In this document: piece by piece, positions 25,760 to 35,019 of the stretch
Layout of the letters: the number at the start of each line of letters is the position of its first letter
Position numbering within the stretch: position 1 is the stretch's first letter
Source of the DNA: Candidatus Blautia stercorigallinarum
GTDB lineage: Bacteria > Bacillota > Clostridia > Lachnospirales > Lachnospiraceae
Assembly: GCA_019112785.1 (NCBI GenBank)
Contig: DXIQ01000023.1
Location: 1 to 35,898, forward strand
Direction of reading: 5' to 3'
Length of the DNA stretch: 35,898 bases
Made by a program: the position numbers and the translations under genes
Notes under the pieces: model-generated
Databases searched by the model: none
Told to the model about the DNA's origin: nothing
The model's input: only the letters and a program-made list of their open reading frames with translations

Positions 25760-26531
25760 GATTTCAGAAGCATTTAAAGATACTAAAGCATTTATTCCGT
25801 TTATTACGGGAGGAGATCCTTCCCTGGAGATCACGGAACAGCTTTTATACGCCATGGAAGAGGCGGGAGCAGACATTATTGAGATCGGGATCCCTTTTTC
25901 AGATCCTATTGCAGAAGGTCCTGTGATCCAGGCCGCAAATGAGCGGGCCCTGGCGGCAGGCTGTACTACAGACAGGCTTTTTGAAACGGTGAAAAAGGCG
26001 AGAGAAAAGGTACAGGTTCCTATGGTTTTTCTCACTTACTTGAATCCGATCTTTACCTATGGAAAAGAGCGTTTTATGGAGCGGTGCAGAGAATGCGGGA
26101 TCCAGGGTGTGATCGTGCCGGATATGCCTTTTGAAGAAAAAGGGGAACTCCGGGAAGTCTGCAGAGAATATGGGGTAGAGATCATTTCCCTGATCGCTCC
26201 CACCTCCCATGAGCGGATCACGGCTATCGCAAAGGAAGCGGAAGGATATATCTACTGTGTGTCTTCACTGGGAGTAACAGGAATGCGGAAAGAAATTTCC
26301 ACAGACATTCAAGGCATGGTGGACAAAGTCCGCCAGGTGACTAAGGTTCCCTGCGCAGTGGGATTCGGTATTTCCACACCGGAGCAGGCGCAGAAAATGG
26401 CGGCGGTTTCTGACGGTGTCATTGTAGGGAGCAGGATTGTGAAAATTGTGGAGGAGTATGGAGAAAAGGCTGTCCCCTACGTAAAAGAATATGTTGGAAA
26501 TATGAAAAAAGCACTGGAAAACATCCAATGA
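25752..26531 (+). CDS. trpA: Tryptophan synthase alpha subunit
   Basis: Splits indole-3-glycerol phosphate to indole and glyceraldehyde-3-phosphate. The 259-residue TIM barrel carries catalytic E44 (IEIG, equivalent to Salmonella Glu49). At the site of Salmonella Asp60 the sequence reads SDPIAEGP, so the residue is E55 not Asp. The phosphate site GFGISTP is present near the C-terminus. The gene overlaps trpB, completing the E-GD-C-F-B-A order. No clear terminator follows, but a new promoter precedes the next operon. Confidence 0.96.
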   Translation: MSKISEAFKDTKAFIPFITGGDPSLEITEQLLYAMEEAGADIIEIGIPFSDPIAEGPVIQAANERALAAGCTTDRLFETVKKAREKVQVPMVFLTYLNPIFTYGKERFMERCRECGIQGVIVPDMPFEEKGELREVCREYGVEIISLIAPTSHERITAIAKEAEGYIYCVSSLGVTGMRKEISTDIQGMVDKVRQVTKVPCAVGFGISTPEQAQKMAAVSDGVIVGSRIVKIVEEYGEKAVPYVKEYVGNMKKALENIQ

Positions 26532-26556
26532 GATGTTAAAATATTATCACAGCCTA

Positions 26557-26585
26557 TTGAAAAAAATCTTAAAAAAGGGTAAAAT
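26557..26585 (+). promoter_or_regulatory. Promoter of the decarboxylase/transcarboxylase operon
   Basis: TTGAAA (26557-26562), a 17-base spacer and TAAAAT (26580-26585) in an AT-rich gap after trpA. The start of the first carboxyltransferase lies about 70 bases further on. Confidence 0.6.
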
Positions 26586-26656
26586 TAATACGCACATTGG
26601 TTTTATTTATGTAATGTTTTAAATGACCAAAATATTAAAAAACGGAGGGCTGATAA

Positions 26657-28093
26657 ATGAGTAGTACAGCACAGAGCTTAGCAGGCAAAAGAATTTACTC
26701 TTTGCTTGATGAGAACAGTTTTGTTGAAATTGGCGGCTGTGTGACAGCAAGAAATACAGATTTCAACTTATCTGAAAAAGAAACGCCGGCAGATGGTGTC
26801 ATTACCGGATACGGCGTCATTGAGGGCAGCCTGGTATATGTTTACAGCCAGGATGCGTCTGTATTAAACGGATCTATCGGCGAGATGCATGCAAAGAAGA
26901 TCGTACATCTGTATGATCTGGCCATGAAGACAGGAGCTCCTGTGATCGGTCTGATCGACTGTGCAGGCTTCAGACTTCAGGAAGCTACAGACGCTTTAAA
27001 TGCATTCGGCGAGATCTACACAAAACAGGTAATGGCTTCAGGAGTGATCCCCCAGATTACCGGTATTTTCGGAAACTGCGGGGGCGGACTTGCAGTAGTT
27101 CCTGCTCTGACAGATTTTACTTTTATGGAGAAGGATAACGCCAGATTATTTGTAAATTCTCCAAATGCTCTGGAAGGAAACGACAGCTCCAAATGCGATA
27201 CTTCCAGCGCCCAGTACCAGAGCCAGAACGCAGGTCTTGTTGACGTTCTTGGCAGTGAAGAGGAGATCCTGGCCCAGATGAGACAGCTGGTAGCTATGCT
27301 GCCATCTAATTATGAAGACAACTCTGCATATACAGAGTGTACCGATGATCTGAACCGGGTGTGCCCGGAACTGGAAAACTGTGTAGGCGACACTTCCATC
27401 GCTCTGTCACAGATCGCAGACAACAACGAATTCTTTGAAGTAAAAGCAGAGTATGCCAAAGATATGGTAACCGGCTTTATCCGTTTAAACGGAGCTACAG
27501 TAGGATGCGTGGCAAACAGATGTGAGATTTACAATGAAGAGGGAGAAAAAACAGATTCCTTTGACAATGTATTATCTGCAAGAGGCTGCAAGAAAGCGGC
27601 AGAATTTGTGAAATTCTGCGATGCTTTTGAAATCCCTGTGCTGACCCTTACTAACGTAAAAGGATATAAGGCAACCAAATGTTCTGAAGCAAATATGGCA
27701 AGAAATGCAGCAGAGCTGACCAACGCATTTATCAGCGCTACTGTTCCGAAAGTTAACGTAGTGATCGGAGAAGCCTTCGGAAGCGCTTATCTGACTATGA
27801 ACAGCAAATCTACAGGAGCTGATATGGTCTATGCATGGCCTTCCGCTCAGATTGGTATGATGGATGCCAAACTGGCAGCTAAGATCATGTATGCCGGATC
27901 AGACGTGCAGACAATCAACGAAAAAGCTGCAGAATATGCTATGCTCCAGTCCAGCGCTCTTTCAGCGGCAAAGAGAGGCTATGTGGATACCATCATTGAG
28001 CCTCTGGATACCAGAAAATATGTCATCGGTGCTTTTGAAATGTTATTCACAAAGAGAGAAAATCGTCCTGACAAAAAACACGGCACGGTTTAA
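26657..28093 (+). CDS. CoA-type carboxyltransferase (MmdA/PccB/12S family)
   Basis: Acyl-CoA carboxyltransferase subunit with two crotonase-like halves, 478 residues, slightly shorter than the about 510 typical of MmdA. Oxyanion-type glycine motifs are visible in each half: F138-G-N-C-G-G-G144 and E372-A-F-G-S-A377, followed by ADMVYAWPSAQIGMM. It starts at ATG 26657 behind GGAGGG. Together with the biotin carrier and Na+-pump beta subunit downstream it could decarboxylate methylmalonyl-CoA, malonyl-CoA or glutaconyl-CoA, or act as the 12S-like half of a transcarboxylase. The CoA substrate cannot be told from sequence. Confidence 0.85.
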   Translation: MSSTAQSLAGKRIYSLLDENSFVEIGGCVTARNTDFNLSEKETPADGVITGYGVIEGSLVYVYSQDASVLNGSIGEMHAKKIVHLYDLAMKTGAPVIGLIDCAGFRLQEATDALNAFGEIYTKQVMASGVIPQITGIFGNCGGGLAVVPALTDFTFMEKDNARLFVNSPNALEGNDSSKCDTSSAQYQSQNAGLVDVLGSEEEILAQMRQLVAMLPSNYEDNSAYTECTDDLNRVCPELENCVGDTSIALSQIADNNEFFEVKAEYAKDMVTGFIRLNGATVGCVANRCEIYNEEGEKTDSFDNVLSARGCKKAAEFVKFCDAFEIPVLTLTNVKGYKATKCSEANMARNAAELTNAFISATVPKVNVVIGEAFGSAYLTMNSKSTGADMVYAWPSAQIGMMDAKLAAKIMYAGSDVQTINEKAAEYAMLQSSALSAAKRGYVDTIIEPLDTRKYVIGAFEMLFTKRENRPDKKHGTV

Positions 28094-28107
28094 GCGAGGT
28101 GAAGCAT

Positions 28108-28893
28108 ATGAAGCAGATAGGAAAAAAATTAGGAGGACTCGTATCCTTAGGTATTCTGACCCTTTCTATGACAGGCTGTATGGGATCTCAGGAAGAGATC
28201 AATGAGACAGTTATGAATAACCTGTACAGCACCACTACATCCACCATGGAGACACTGGTCGCTTATGACAACGCCACCATGGAGCAGGCCATAGAAGAGA
28301 ATCCCAATATGGACGATTTTACCAAGAGCGCTTTTCAGGCCTGGATGGATTCTTCGGAGGAATTAGGAGCCTATATCGGATTTGAAGACGTAGATCCTCA
28401 GGAAGCAGTAAAGAAAGACGGAAGCAACTATGTAGTGGATCTGGAAGCAGAATTTGAAAATGGTATGGCTGATGTGGAAATGGTTTATGACAGCAAGCTG
28501 AACGCAGACAGTATCGGATTCAGCCCTCAGTATACCATGGGCGAAAAAATGCAGTCTGCAGTCATGAATACGATTGTGGGTCTTGGCACAGTATTTATCA
28601 TTCTGTTCTTCCTGTGCTATGTCATTGATGCTTTGAAATTTGTACCCGGATGGGTAGATGCTGTAGGAAAGAAATTTAAAAAGCAGCAGCCCGGGGAAAC
28701 ACAGGAAGCCGTTGAAACGGTACAGCCGGTTCAGACCCCTGCAGCGGCACCTGAGGTTTCTGAGGAAGAGGAAACAGATGATCTGGAACTGGTAGCTGTT
28801 ATCGCAGCAGCCATTGCAGCTTCTGAAAATACTTCACCGGACAGTTTTGTAGTCCGCTCTATTAGAAAATCAAAGAAAAATAATTGGCGTTAG
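28108..28893 (+). CDS. OadG-like small membrane subunit of Na+-pump decarboxylase, lipoprotein-type N-terminus
   Basis: The 261-residue protein starts with a lipoprotein-like signal (hydrophobic 11-23, then S-M-T-G-C at 20-24), an extracytoplasmic domain of about 125 residues, and one membrane segment at about 155-177 (GLGTVFIILFFLCYVIDAL). The cytoplasmic tail ends with the pattern ELVAVIAAAIAA...SFVVRSIRK, typical of OadG/MmdD-type gamma/delta subunits. ATG 28108 has GAGGTG six bases before it; an in-frame GTG at 28099 is part of that ribosome site. The added extracytoplasmic domain is unlike the short classical OadG. Likely role: assembling the carboxyltransferase and carrier onto the membrane pump. 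Confidence 0.78.
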   Translation: MKQIGKKLGGLVSLGILTLSMTGCMGSQEEINETVMNNLYSTTTSTMETLVAYDNATMEQAIEENPNMDDFTKSAFQAWMDSSEELGAYIGFEDVDPQEAVKKDGSNYVVDLEAEFENGMADVEMVYDSKLNADSIGFSPQYTMGEKMQSAVMNTIVGLGTVFIILFFLCYVIDALKFVPGWVDAVGKKFKKQQPGETQEAVETVQPVQTPAAAPEVSEEEETDDLELVAVIAAAIAASENTSPDSFVVRSIRKSKKNNWR

Positions 28894-28918
28894 CTGAAAG
28901 TCATAGGAGGAAAAGAAT

Positions 28919-29299
28919 ATGAAATCTTATACAATCACTGTAAATGGCGTTGCGTATGATGTAACAGTAGAAGAAGGCGCAGGCAATGGAACAGCGCCTG
29001 CGGCAGCACCAAAAGCCGCACCGAAAGCAGCACCAAAGGCTGCACCTGCTCCAGCAGCTGCACCTGCGGCAGCAACACCGGCAGGTTCTGTTGAAGTAAA
29101 AGCTTCTGTACCAGGCAAGGTATGCAAGATCGAGGCAAGTGTAGGACAGACTGTAAAACCAGGAGATCCTATCGTTGTTCTGGAAGCCATGAAGATGGAA
29201 ATTCCCGTTGTGGCACCTCAGGACGGCACAGTGGCAAGCATTGACGTGGCAGTAGGTGATGCTGTGGAAAACGGCGATATCCTTGCTACCATGAACTAA
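28919..29299 (+). CDS. Biotin carboxyl carrier subunit
   Basis: A 126-residue biotin-dependent carrier like the gamma subunit of MMD or the 1.3S transcarboxylase subunit. The N-terminal short beta segment (residues 1-20) is joined by an Ala/Pro/Lys linker (about 25-55) to a biotinyl domain with E-A-M-K92-M; K92 is the biotinylated lysine. AGGAGG is just upstream of ATG 28919. The flexible linker allows it to swing between the two carboxyltransferases and the membrane subunit encoded on either side. Confidence 0.93.
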   Translation: MKSYTITVNGVAYDVTVEEGAGNGTAPAAAPKAAPKAAPKAAPAPAAAPAAATPAGSVEVKASVPGKVCKIEASVGQTVKPGDPIVVLEAMKMEIPVVAPQDGTVASIDVAVGDAVENGDILATMN

Positions 29300-29349
29300 A
29301 ACTGCGCAGACTGTGTTAAAGTCAAAGAAAAAATACGGGAGGTAAAAAC

Positions 29350-30498
29350 ATGACAAGCATTGCAGATGTGGTGTCAAATCTTATCGGCCAGACCGCTTTT
29401 ATGAATTTGACATTTGGAAATCTGATTATGATTTTAGTGGCGTTTGTGTTCCTGTTCCTCGCCATTAAAATGGGCTTTGAGCCCCTTTTGCTGGTACCCA
29501 TCGCATTCGGTATGCTTTTGGTAAATATCTATCCGGATATTATGATCGCAGCGGAAGAGGCTTCAAACGGAACACCGGGACTTCTGCACGTATTCTATAT
29601 CCTGGATGAGTGGAGCGTTCTGCCTTCTCTGATCTTCCTGGGAGTAGGAGCTATGACAGACTTTGGTCCCCTGATCGCAAATCCCAAGAGTTTCCTCATG
29701 GGTGCTGCGGCACAGTTAGGTATTTATGTAGCTTATTTCCTGGCAATCTTTATGGGATTCAACGGAAAGGCTGCAGCAGCCATCTCCATTATCGGAGGAG
29801 CTGACGGTCCGACTTCTATTTTCCTGGCAGGAAAACTGGGCCAGTCCGGACTTATGGGTGCCATTGCGGTGGCAGCATATTCCTATATGTCTCTGGTTCC
29901 TATTATCCAGCCGCCAATTATGAAACTTCTCACAACAGAGGAAGAGAGAAAGATCAAGATGGAACAGCTCCGTCCGGTTTCCAAACTGGAAAAGATCCTG
30001 TTCCCTATTGTTATCACTGTAGTAGTATGTCTGATCCTGCCTACTACCGCTCCTCTGGTTGGTATGCTGATGCTTGGAAACCTGTTCCGTGAATCAGGTG
30101 TAGTTAAACAGCTGACAGAGACAGCTTCCAATGCTCTTATGTATATTGTTGTAATCCTTCTGGGAACTTCTGTAGGAGCTTCCACAAGCGCAGAAGCATT
30201 CCTGAAGATGGATACTCTCAAGATCGTTGTCCTGGGTCTGGTAGCCTTCGCCTTCGGTACTGCAGGAGGCGTGCTCCTGGGCAAGCTGATGTGCAAGCTG
30301 TCCCACGGCAAGATCAACCCGCTGATCGGTTCCGCCGGTGTATCTGCTGTACCTATGGCAGCCCGTGTATCCCAGAAAGTGGGAGCGGAAGCAGATCCTA
30401 CCAACTTTCTGCTGATGCACGCCATGGGACCAAACGTTGCCGGAGTAATCGGTACAGCCGTAGCTGCGGGAACCTTTATGGCGATCTTCGGTGTGTAA
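29350..30498 (+). CDS. Na+-translocating decarboxylase beta subunit
   Basis: Integral membrane pump of the OadB/MmdB/GcdB family that decarboxylates carboxybiotin and exports Na+. The 382-residue protein is mostly hydrophobic with about ten membrane segments, and holds the family signature GGADGPTS at residues 149-156; D152 is in the position of the Na+-binding aspartate of OadB. The C-terminal half has [13 protein letters not shown]...[19 protein letters not shown] 29350 follows CGGGAGG. Which acid drives it depends on the carboxyltransferase used. Confidence 0.93.
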   Translation: MTSIADVVSNLIGQTAFMNLTFGNLIMILVAFVFLFLAIKMGFEPLLLVPIAFGMLLVNIYPDIMIAAEEASNGTPGLLHVFYILDEWSVLPSLIFLGVGAMTDFGPLIANPKSFLMGAAAQLGIYVAYFLAIFMGFNGKAAAAISIIGGADGPTSIFLAGKLGQSGLMGAIAVAAYSYMSLVPIIQPPIMKLLTTEEERKIKMEQLRPVSKLEKILFPIVITVVVCLILPTTAPLVGMLMLGNLFRESGVVKQLTETASNALMYIVVILLGTSVGASTSAEAFLKMDTLKIVVLGLVAFAFGTAGGVLLGKLMCKLSHGKINPLIGSAGVSAVPMAARVSQKVGAEADPTNFLLMHAMGPNVAGVIGTAVAAGTFMAIFGV

Positions 30499-30531
30499 GG
30501 GATTAGAAGAATTTAGATGGAGGAAAGAAAG

Positions 30532-31944
30532 ATGGCAGAAGTAGCAAAAAAACCTATTAAAATTACTGAGACGATCCTGCGTGACGCTCATCAGTCTCTG
30601 ATCGCCACAAGAATGACAACAGAGCAGATGCTGCCAATCGTAGATAAACTGGATAAAGTGGGCTATCATTCTGTGGAGTGCTGGGGCGGCGCGACTTTTG
30701 ACGCTTCCCTGCGTTTCCTGAAAGAAGACCCATGGGAAAGACTTCGTAAATTCCGTGACGGATTTAAGAACACAAAACTTCAGATGCTGTTCAGAGGACA
30801 GAATATTTTAGGATATCGTCCTTATGCAGATGACGTGGTAGAATATTTTGTACAGAAATCCATTGCCAACGGAATTGATATCATTCGTATCTTTGACTGT
30901 ATGAATGACCTGAGAAACCTGCAGACAGCAGTAAAAGCAGCTAACAAAGAAAAGGGGCATGCGCAGGTGGCTATGTCCTATACTTTAGGCGAGGCTTACA
31001 CTCTGGACTACTGGGTGGATCTGGCCAAGAGGATCGAAGATATGGGAGCGAATTCCATCTGTATCAAGGATATGGCCGGTCTGCTCCTTCCATATACTGC
31101 AACTGAACTGGTAACTGCTCTGAAAGAAGCTGTAGATATTCCTATCCAGCTTCATTCACACTATACTTCCGGCGTAGCTTCCATGACTTATCTGAAAGCT
31201 GTAGAGGCAGGAGTAGATGTGATCGATACTGCTATATCTCCGTTTGCCCTGGGTACTTCTCAGCCGGCTACAGAAGTTATGGTAGAAACCTTCAAGGGAA
31301 CCCCATATGATACCGGTTTTGACCAGAATCTGCTGGCAGAGATCGCAGATTACTTCCGTCCGATCCGTGATGATGCACTGGATTCCGGACTGCTCAATCC
31401 GAAGAACCTGGGAGTAAACATCAAGACTCTGCTTTATCAGGTACCAGGCGGTATGCTTTCTAACCTGACTTCACAGCTGAAAGAACAGCATGCAGAAGAC
31501 AAATACTATGAAGTTCTGGAAGAGGTTCCGAGAGTCCGTAAAGATCTTGGCGAGCCGCCTCTTGTTACACCGTCTTCTCAGATCGTTGGTACCCAGGCGG
31601 TATTTAATGTGCTCATGGGCGAGCGTTATAAGATGGTAACCAAAGAGACAAAAGATGTCTTAAGCGGCAAGTACGGCGCTACTGTAAAGCCTTTCAATCC
31701 GGAAGTACAGAAGAAGTGTATTGGCGATGCAGAAGTGATCACCTGCCGTCCGGCGGACCTTCTGGAGCCTGAACTGGATACCTTAAGAGGAGAGATGGCT
31801 CAGTGGTCCGAGCAGGAAGAAGATGTACTGACCTATGCTCTGTTCCCGCAGGTTGCAACAGACTTCTTTAAATACAGAGAAGCCCAGCAGACCAAGGTGG
31901 ATCCAAAGGAAGCTGATACAGAAAACGGAGTATATCCGGTATAA
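30532..31944 (+). CDS. Pyruvate/oxaloacetate carboxyltransferase (OadA/PycB/5S family)
   Basis: DRE-TIM metallolyase-type carboxyltransferase that moves CO2 between biotin and pyruvate/oxaloacetate. Metal and active-site residues are D18 (TILRDAHQ), K179 (CIKDMAG, carbamylated in relatives) and H208-x-H210. The 470-residue protein stops after the PYC_OADA conserved domain and lacks a biotinyl domain, so it must use the separate carrier encoded at 28919. ATG 30532 is preferred over ATG 30517 because GGAGG (30519-30523) is correctly spaced for it and lies inside the longer reading. Last gene of the operon. Confidence 0.92.
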   Translation: MAEVAKKPIKITETILRDAHQSLIATRMTTEQMLPIVDKLDKVGYHSVECWGGATFDASLRFLKEDPWERLRKFRDGFKNTKLQMLFRGQNILGYRPYADDVVEYFVQKSIANGIDIIRIFDCMNDLRNLQTAVKAANKEKGHAQVAMSYTLGEAYTLDYWVDLAKRIEDMGANSICIKDMAGLLLPYTATELVTALKEAVDIPIQLHSHYTSGVASMTYLKAVEAGVDVIDTAISPFALGTSQPATEVMVETFKGTPYDTGFDQNLLAEIADYFRPIRDDALDSGLLNPKNLGVNIKTLLYQVPGGMLSNLTSQLKEQHAEDKYYEVLEEVPRVRKDLGEPPLVTPSSQIVGTQAVFNVLMGERYKMVTKETKDVLSGKYGATVKPFNPEVQKKCIGDAEVITCRPADLLEPELDTLRGEMAQWSEQEEDVLTYALFPQVATDFFKYREAQQTKVDPKEADTENGVYPV

Positions 31945-31964
31945 AAAGTTTTATAAAGCAGGAT

Positions 31965-32026
31965 AAGCTGCCTTTTGCAGAACCGGCCCCTGATATTCTG
32001 GCCGGTCCTGCAGGGCAGCTTCTTTT
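31965..32026 (+). terminator. Terminator of the decarboxylase operon
   Basis: AAGCTGCC (31965-31972) pairs with GGCAGCTT (32014-32021), and ACCGGCC pairs with GGCCGGT inside; GCAG/CTGC adds to the stem. T-rich CTTTTG follows. Confidence 0.8.
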
Positions 32027-32053
32027 GCTTTCTGAGAAAAAGTGTGTTATGAT
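32025..32053 (+). promoter_or_regulatory. Candidate promoter for the RpiR-type regulator
   Basis: TTGCTT (32025-32030), a 17-base spacer and TATGAT (32048-32053), immediately after the operon terminator and 40 bases before the regulator start. Confidence 0.55.
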
Positions 32054-32093
32054 AAAGAACATGTGAAGAAAAAGAAGAGAAGGGGCACATGAC

Positions 32094-33017
32094 ATGAACA
32101 GTACGGAACATCTGCTTGGCAGGATCAATCATCAATATCACAGTTTCAGCAAAGGACAGAAAAAACTGGCCTCCTATATTCTGGAAAATTATGATAAGGC
32201 GGCTTTTCTTACGGCGGCAAAACTGGGAGAGACTGTGGGAGTCAGTGAGTCCACAGTGGTACGTTTTGCTATACATCTGGGATATAAAGGGTATCCGGAA
32301 TTTCAGAAGGCACTGGAAGAACTGGTGAGAAATAAGCTGAACTCCATACAGCGGATGGAGGTAACCTATGGAAAAGTACCTCAGTCTGAAATACTGGATA
32401 CGGTGCTCCACTCAGATATTGATAAGATCAAGCTGACTCTGGAGGGGATCGATCACCAGGCTTTTGAGCTGGCAATAGAGCTGCTCCTTTCTGCCAGGAA
32501 TATTTACGTGGTAGGGATCAGAAGCTGTGCGCCTCTGGCAAGTTTTATGAGTTTTTATCTGAATCTGATCTTCGATAATGTAAGGCTGCTTACTACCAGC
32601 GGTTCCAGTGAGATCTTCGAACAGATGATCCATATCGGAGAGGAAGATGTGATCGTAGGAATTAGTTTTCCTAGATATTCCATGCGCACTTTAAAGGCTC
32701 TGGAATTTGCCAATAACCGGAAGGCAAAGGTGATCACCCTGACTGACAGCATACATTCTCCCATGAATCTGTACTCCTCCTGCAACCTTATCGCCAGAAG
32801 TGATATGGCTTCTATCGTGGATTCTCTGGTAGCGCCCCTAAGTGTGATCAATGCCCTGGTGGTGGCTCTCAGTATGAGAAAACAGAAAGAAGTAGTGGAA
32901 CGGCTGGAATCCCTGGAAAAAATATGGGATGAATATCAGGTATATAATAATGACGAAATCGATCCCACAGATGGGGAGGAGATCCAGCTGTTGGATCCTA
33001 ATCTTTCAGACCGATAG
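32094..33017 (+). CDS. RpiR family transcriptional regulator (HTH_6 + SIS)
   Basis: DNA-binding regulator of the RpiR/MurR type, 307 residues. The N-terminal helix-turn-helix is at about residues 33-60 (TAAKLGETVGVSESTVVRFAIHLG region), and the SIS sugar-phosphate-binding domain is at about 130-265 (NIYVVGIRSCAP, TSGSSEIFEQMIHIGEEDVIVGISF). Relatives sense phosphosugars such as MurNAc-6P or GlcN6P. No sugar gene is adjacent, so its targets are not evident; the next gene is a flavoprotein 49 bases away. Confidence 0.9.
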   Translation: MNSTEHLLGRINHQYHSFSKGQKKLASYILENYDKAAFLTAAKLGETVGVSESTVVRFAIHLGYKGYPEFQKALEELVRNKLNSIQRMEVTYGKVPQSEILDTVLHSDIDKIKLTLEGIDHQAFELAIELLLSARNIYVVGIRSCAPLASFMSFYLNLIFDNVRLLTTSGSSEIFEQMIHIGEEDVIVGISFPRYSMRTLKALEFANNRKAKVITLTDSIHSPMNLYSSCNLIARSDMASIVDSLVAPLSVINALVVALSMRKQKEVVERLESLEKIWDEYQVYNNDEIDPTDGEEIQLLDPNLSDR

Positions 33018-33066
33018 AGGTATGGAAATACGAAGTTTGCAAGAACTGGAATTATAGGAGTGGTAT

Positions 33067-34314
33067 ATGGAAAAGATAGTGATTATCGGAGGCGGCGCGG
33101 CAGGAATGGCCGCCGGGGTTTTTCTTGGAGAGCAGGGACATAAGGTCCATATCTTTGAAAAAAATGAAAAGCTGGGGAAGAAATTGTTTATTACAGGAAA
33201 AGGCAGATGCAATCTGACCAATTCCTGCGATGAAGAGACTTTTTTTCAGTCTGTGGTGACGAATCCGAAATTCCTTTACAGTGCTTTTTATGGCTTTACA
33301 AATCAGGATGTGATACGCTTTTTTGAGAGCCTGGGATTGAGGATAAAAGAAGAGCGAGGCGGGAGAATCTTTCCTGTATCAGATCATTCTTCGGATGTGA
33401 TAGGGGTATTGGAGAAAAAATTGAAACAGCTGGATGTGAAGATCCATTTAAAGAGCCAGGTTCGGGAAATCCTGACAGAGGAAGGGCCAGAAGGCGAAAA
33501 AAGAGTAAAAGGAATTGTCCTGGAAAATGGGGCCGAGATCCAGGCAGACAGGGTCATTGTAGCTACAGGAGGGTATTCATATCAGGCTACCGGTTCTACA
33601 GGAGACGGCTATCGCTTCGCCAGAGAGACAGGCCATGGGGTGACAGATATCCGCCCGGCCCTGGTGCCTGTGGAAACCCGGGAAGAGTACATTACCCGTA
33701 TGCAGGGACTCTCTTTGAAAAATGTGGAATTGACTGTAAAGAATGGAAAAAAGGTTCTGTATAAAAATTTCGGAGAACTTCTGTTTACTCACTTTGGCAT
33801 GTCAGGGCCTTTAGTGCTGACTGCCAGCTCTTATATTGGAAAACAGCTGGAGAAAGGACCTCTCCAGGGCATTCTGGATCTGAAACCGGCCCTGACTGTA
33901 GAACAGCTTGACCGGCGGCTTTTGCGGGAATTTGAAGAAGGAATGAACCGGCAGTTTAAGAATGTGATCACAGGATGGTTTCCTGCAAAGCTTTATCCGG
34001 TAATGCTGGAATTAGGCGGGATCCTTCCGGAAAAGAAAGTCAATGAGATCACCAGAGAGGAGCGGATGGCTTTTCTTGATAAAGTGAAAAATTTTCCTTT
34101 TACGATTACGGGACTGAGAGATTTCAGAGAAGCTATCATTACCCAGGGAGGCGTTAAGGTAAAAGAGATCGATCCTGGAACCATGGAGTCCAAAAAGGTG
34201 AAAAACCTTTATTTTATCGGTGAAGTTCTGGATCTGGATGCAGTTACCGGAGGATTTAATCTGCAGATTGCCTGGTCTACGGCGAAGGCGGCGGCCAGGG
34301 AAGATATAAGCTGA
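33067..34314 (+). CDS. BaiN/HI0933-type NAD(P)/FAD-dependent flavoprotein
   Basis: A 415-residue flavoprotein. The N-terminal dinucleotide-binding IIGGGAAGMAAG at residues 6-17 is followed by the family mark KKLFITGKGRCNLTN (about 38-52). The HI0933-like insert domain is at about 190-340, and the terminal GEVLDLDAVTGGFNLQIAW is a second FAD contact. ATG 33067 has GGAG at 33057-33060. The family includes the bile-acid reductase BaiN, but most members have no known substrate, so no specific reaction is proposed. Confidence 0.88.
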   Translation: MEKIVIIGGGAAGMAAGVFLGEQGHKVHIFEKNEKLGKKLFITGKGRCNLTNSCDEETFFQSVVTNPKFLYSAFYGFTNQDVIRFFESLGLRIKEERGGRIFPVSDHSSDVIGVLEKKLKQLDVKIHLKSQVREILTEEGPEGEKRVKGIVLENGAEIQADRVIVATGGYSYQATGSTGDGYRFARETGHGVTDIRPALVPVETREEYITRMQGLSLKNVELTVKNGKKVLYKNFGELLFTHFGMSGPLVLTASSYIGKQLEKGPLQGILDLKPALTVEQLDRRLLREFEEGMNRQFKNVITGWFPAKLYPVMLELGGILPEKKVNEITREERMAFLDKVKNFPFTITGLRDFREAIITQGGVKVKEIDPGTMESKKVKNLYFIGEVLDLDAVTGGFNLQIAWSTAKAAAREDIS

Positions 34315-34337
34315 AATATAAAAAAGGAGTAAGAGAT

Positions 34338-35015
34338 ATGGCAGTAAATATTGCAATCGATGGGCCGGCAGGAGCCGGAAAAAGCACTATAGCCAAGGCG
34401 GTAGCTAAAGACTTGGAGTTTATTTATGTGGATACGGGAGCCATGTACAGAGCTATGGCCCTGTACCTGATTCGTCAGGGAATCTCTCCTGAAGAAAAAG
34501 AAAAAATGGAAGATGCCTGCCGTCAGGCGGATATCTCCATTGTATATGAGGACGGAGCCCAGCAGGTCATCCTGAACGGAGAAAACGTAACTCCTTATCT
34601 CAGAAAAGAAGAAGTGGGAAATATGGCCTCTGTAAGTTCCGGAAATCCTGTGATAAGAGAAAAATTGGTGGAGCTTCAGAGAAATCTGGCTGCCAGAGCA
34701 AACGTGGTCATGGACGGCAGAGATATCGGAACCTGCGTTCTTCCCAACGCAGATATTAAGATCTATCTTACCGCAAGTGTCAGAACACGGGCGCTAAGAA
34801 GATGTAAAGAGCTTGAAGAAAAAGGGATTCCCTGCAGTCTGGAGGAAATCCAGGAGGATATCTGCCAGAGAGACAAAAGGGACATGGAAAGAGAAATCTC
34901 ACCTTTGCGTCAGGCTGAGGATGCGGTTCTTGTGGATTCTTCGGAAATGAACATCCAGGAGGTAAAGGAGGAGATCCTCCGCCTTTACAGAGAGAAAATC
35001 AGGGAAGGAAAGTAA
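34338..35015 (+). CDS. cmk: Cytidylate kinase
   Basis: Phosphorylates CMP and dCMP with ATP. The 225-residue protein has Walker A GPAGAGKST at residues 8-16, the substrate region YVDTGAMYRAMAL (about 30-42) and VMDGRDIGTCVLPNA (about 128-142), then the lid with KRDMEREISPL. AAAGGAG is 9 bases before ATG 34338. cmk-ispH-rpsA is a conserved clostridial gene order. Confidence 0.96.
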   Translation: MAVNIAIDGPAGAGKSTIAKAVAKDLEFIYVDTGAMYRAMALYLIRQGISPEEKEKMEDACRQADISIVYEDGAQQVILNGENVTPYLRKEEVGNMASVSSGNPVIREKLVELQRNLAARANVVMDGRDIGTCVLPNADIKIYLTASVRTRALRRCKELEEKGIPCSLEEIQEDICQRDKRDMEREISPLRQAEDAVLVDSSEMNIQEVKEEILRLYREKIREGK

Positions 35016-35019
35016 CATA

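Noticed and set aside
28981..29085. Repetitive GCA/CCA-rich stretch that looks like a microsatellite
   Set aside because: It encodes the Ala/Pro/Lys flexible linker usual in biotin carrier proteins.
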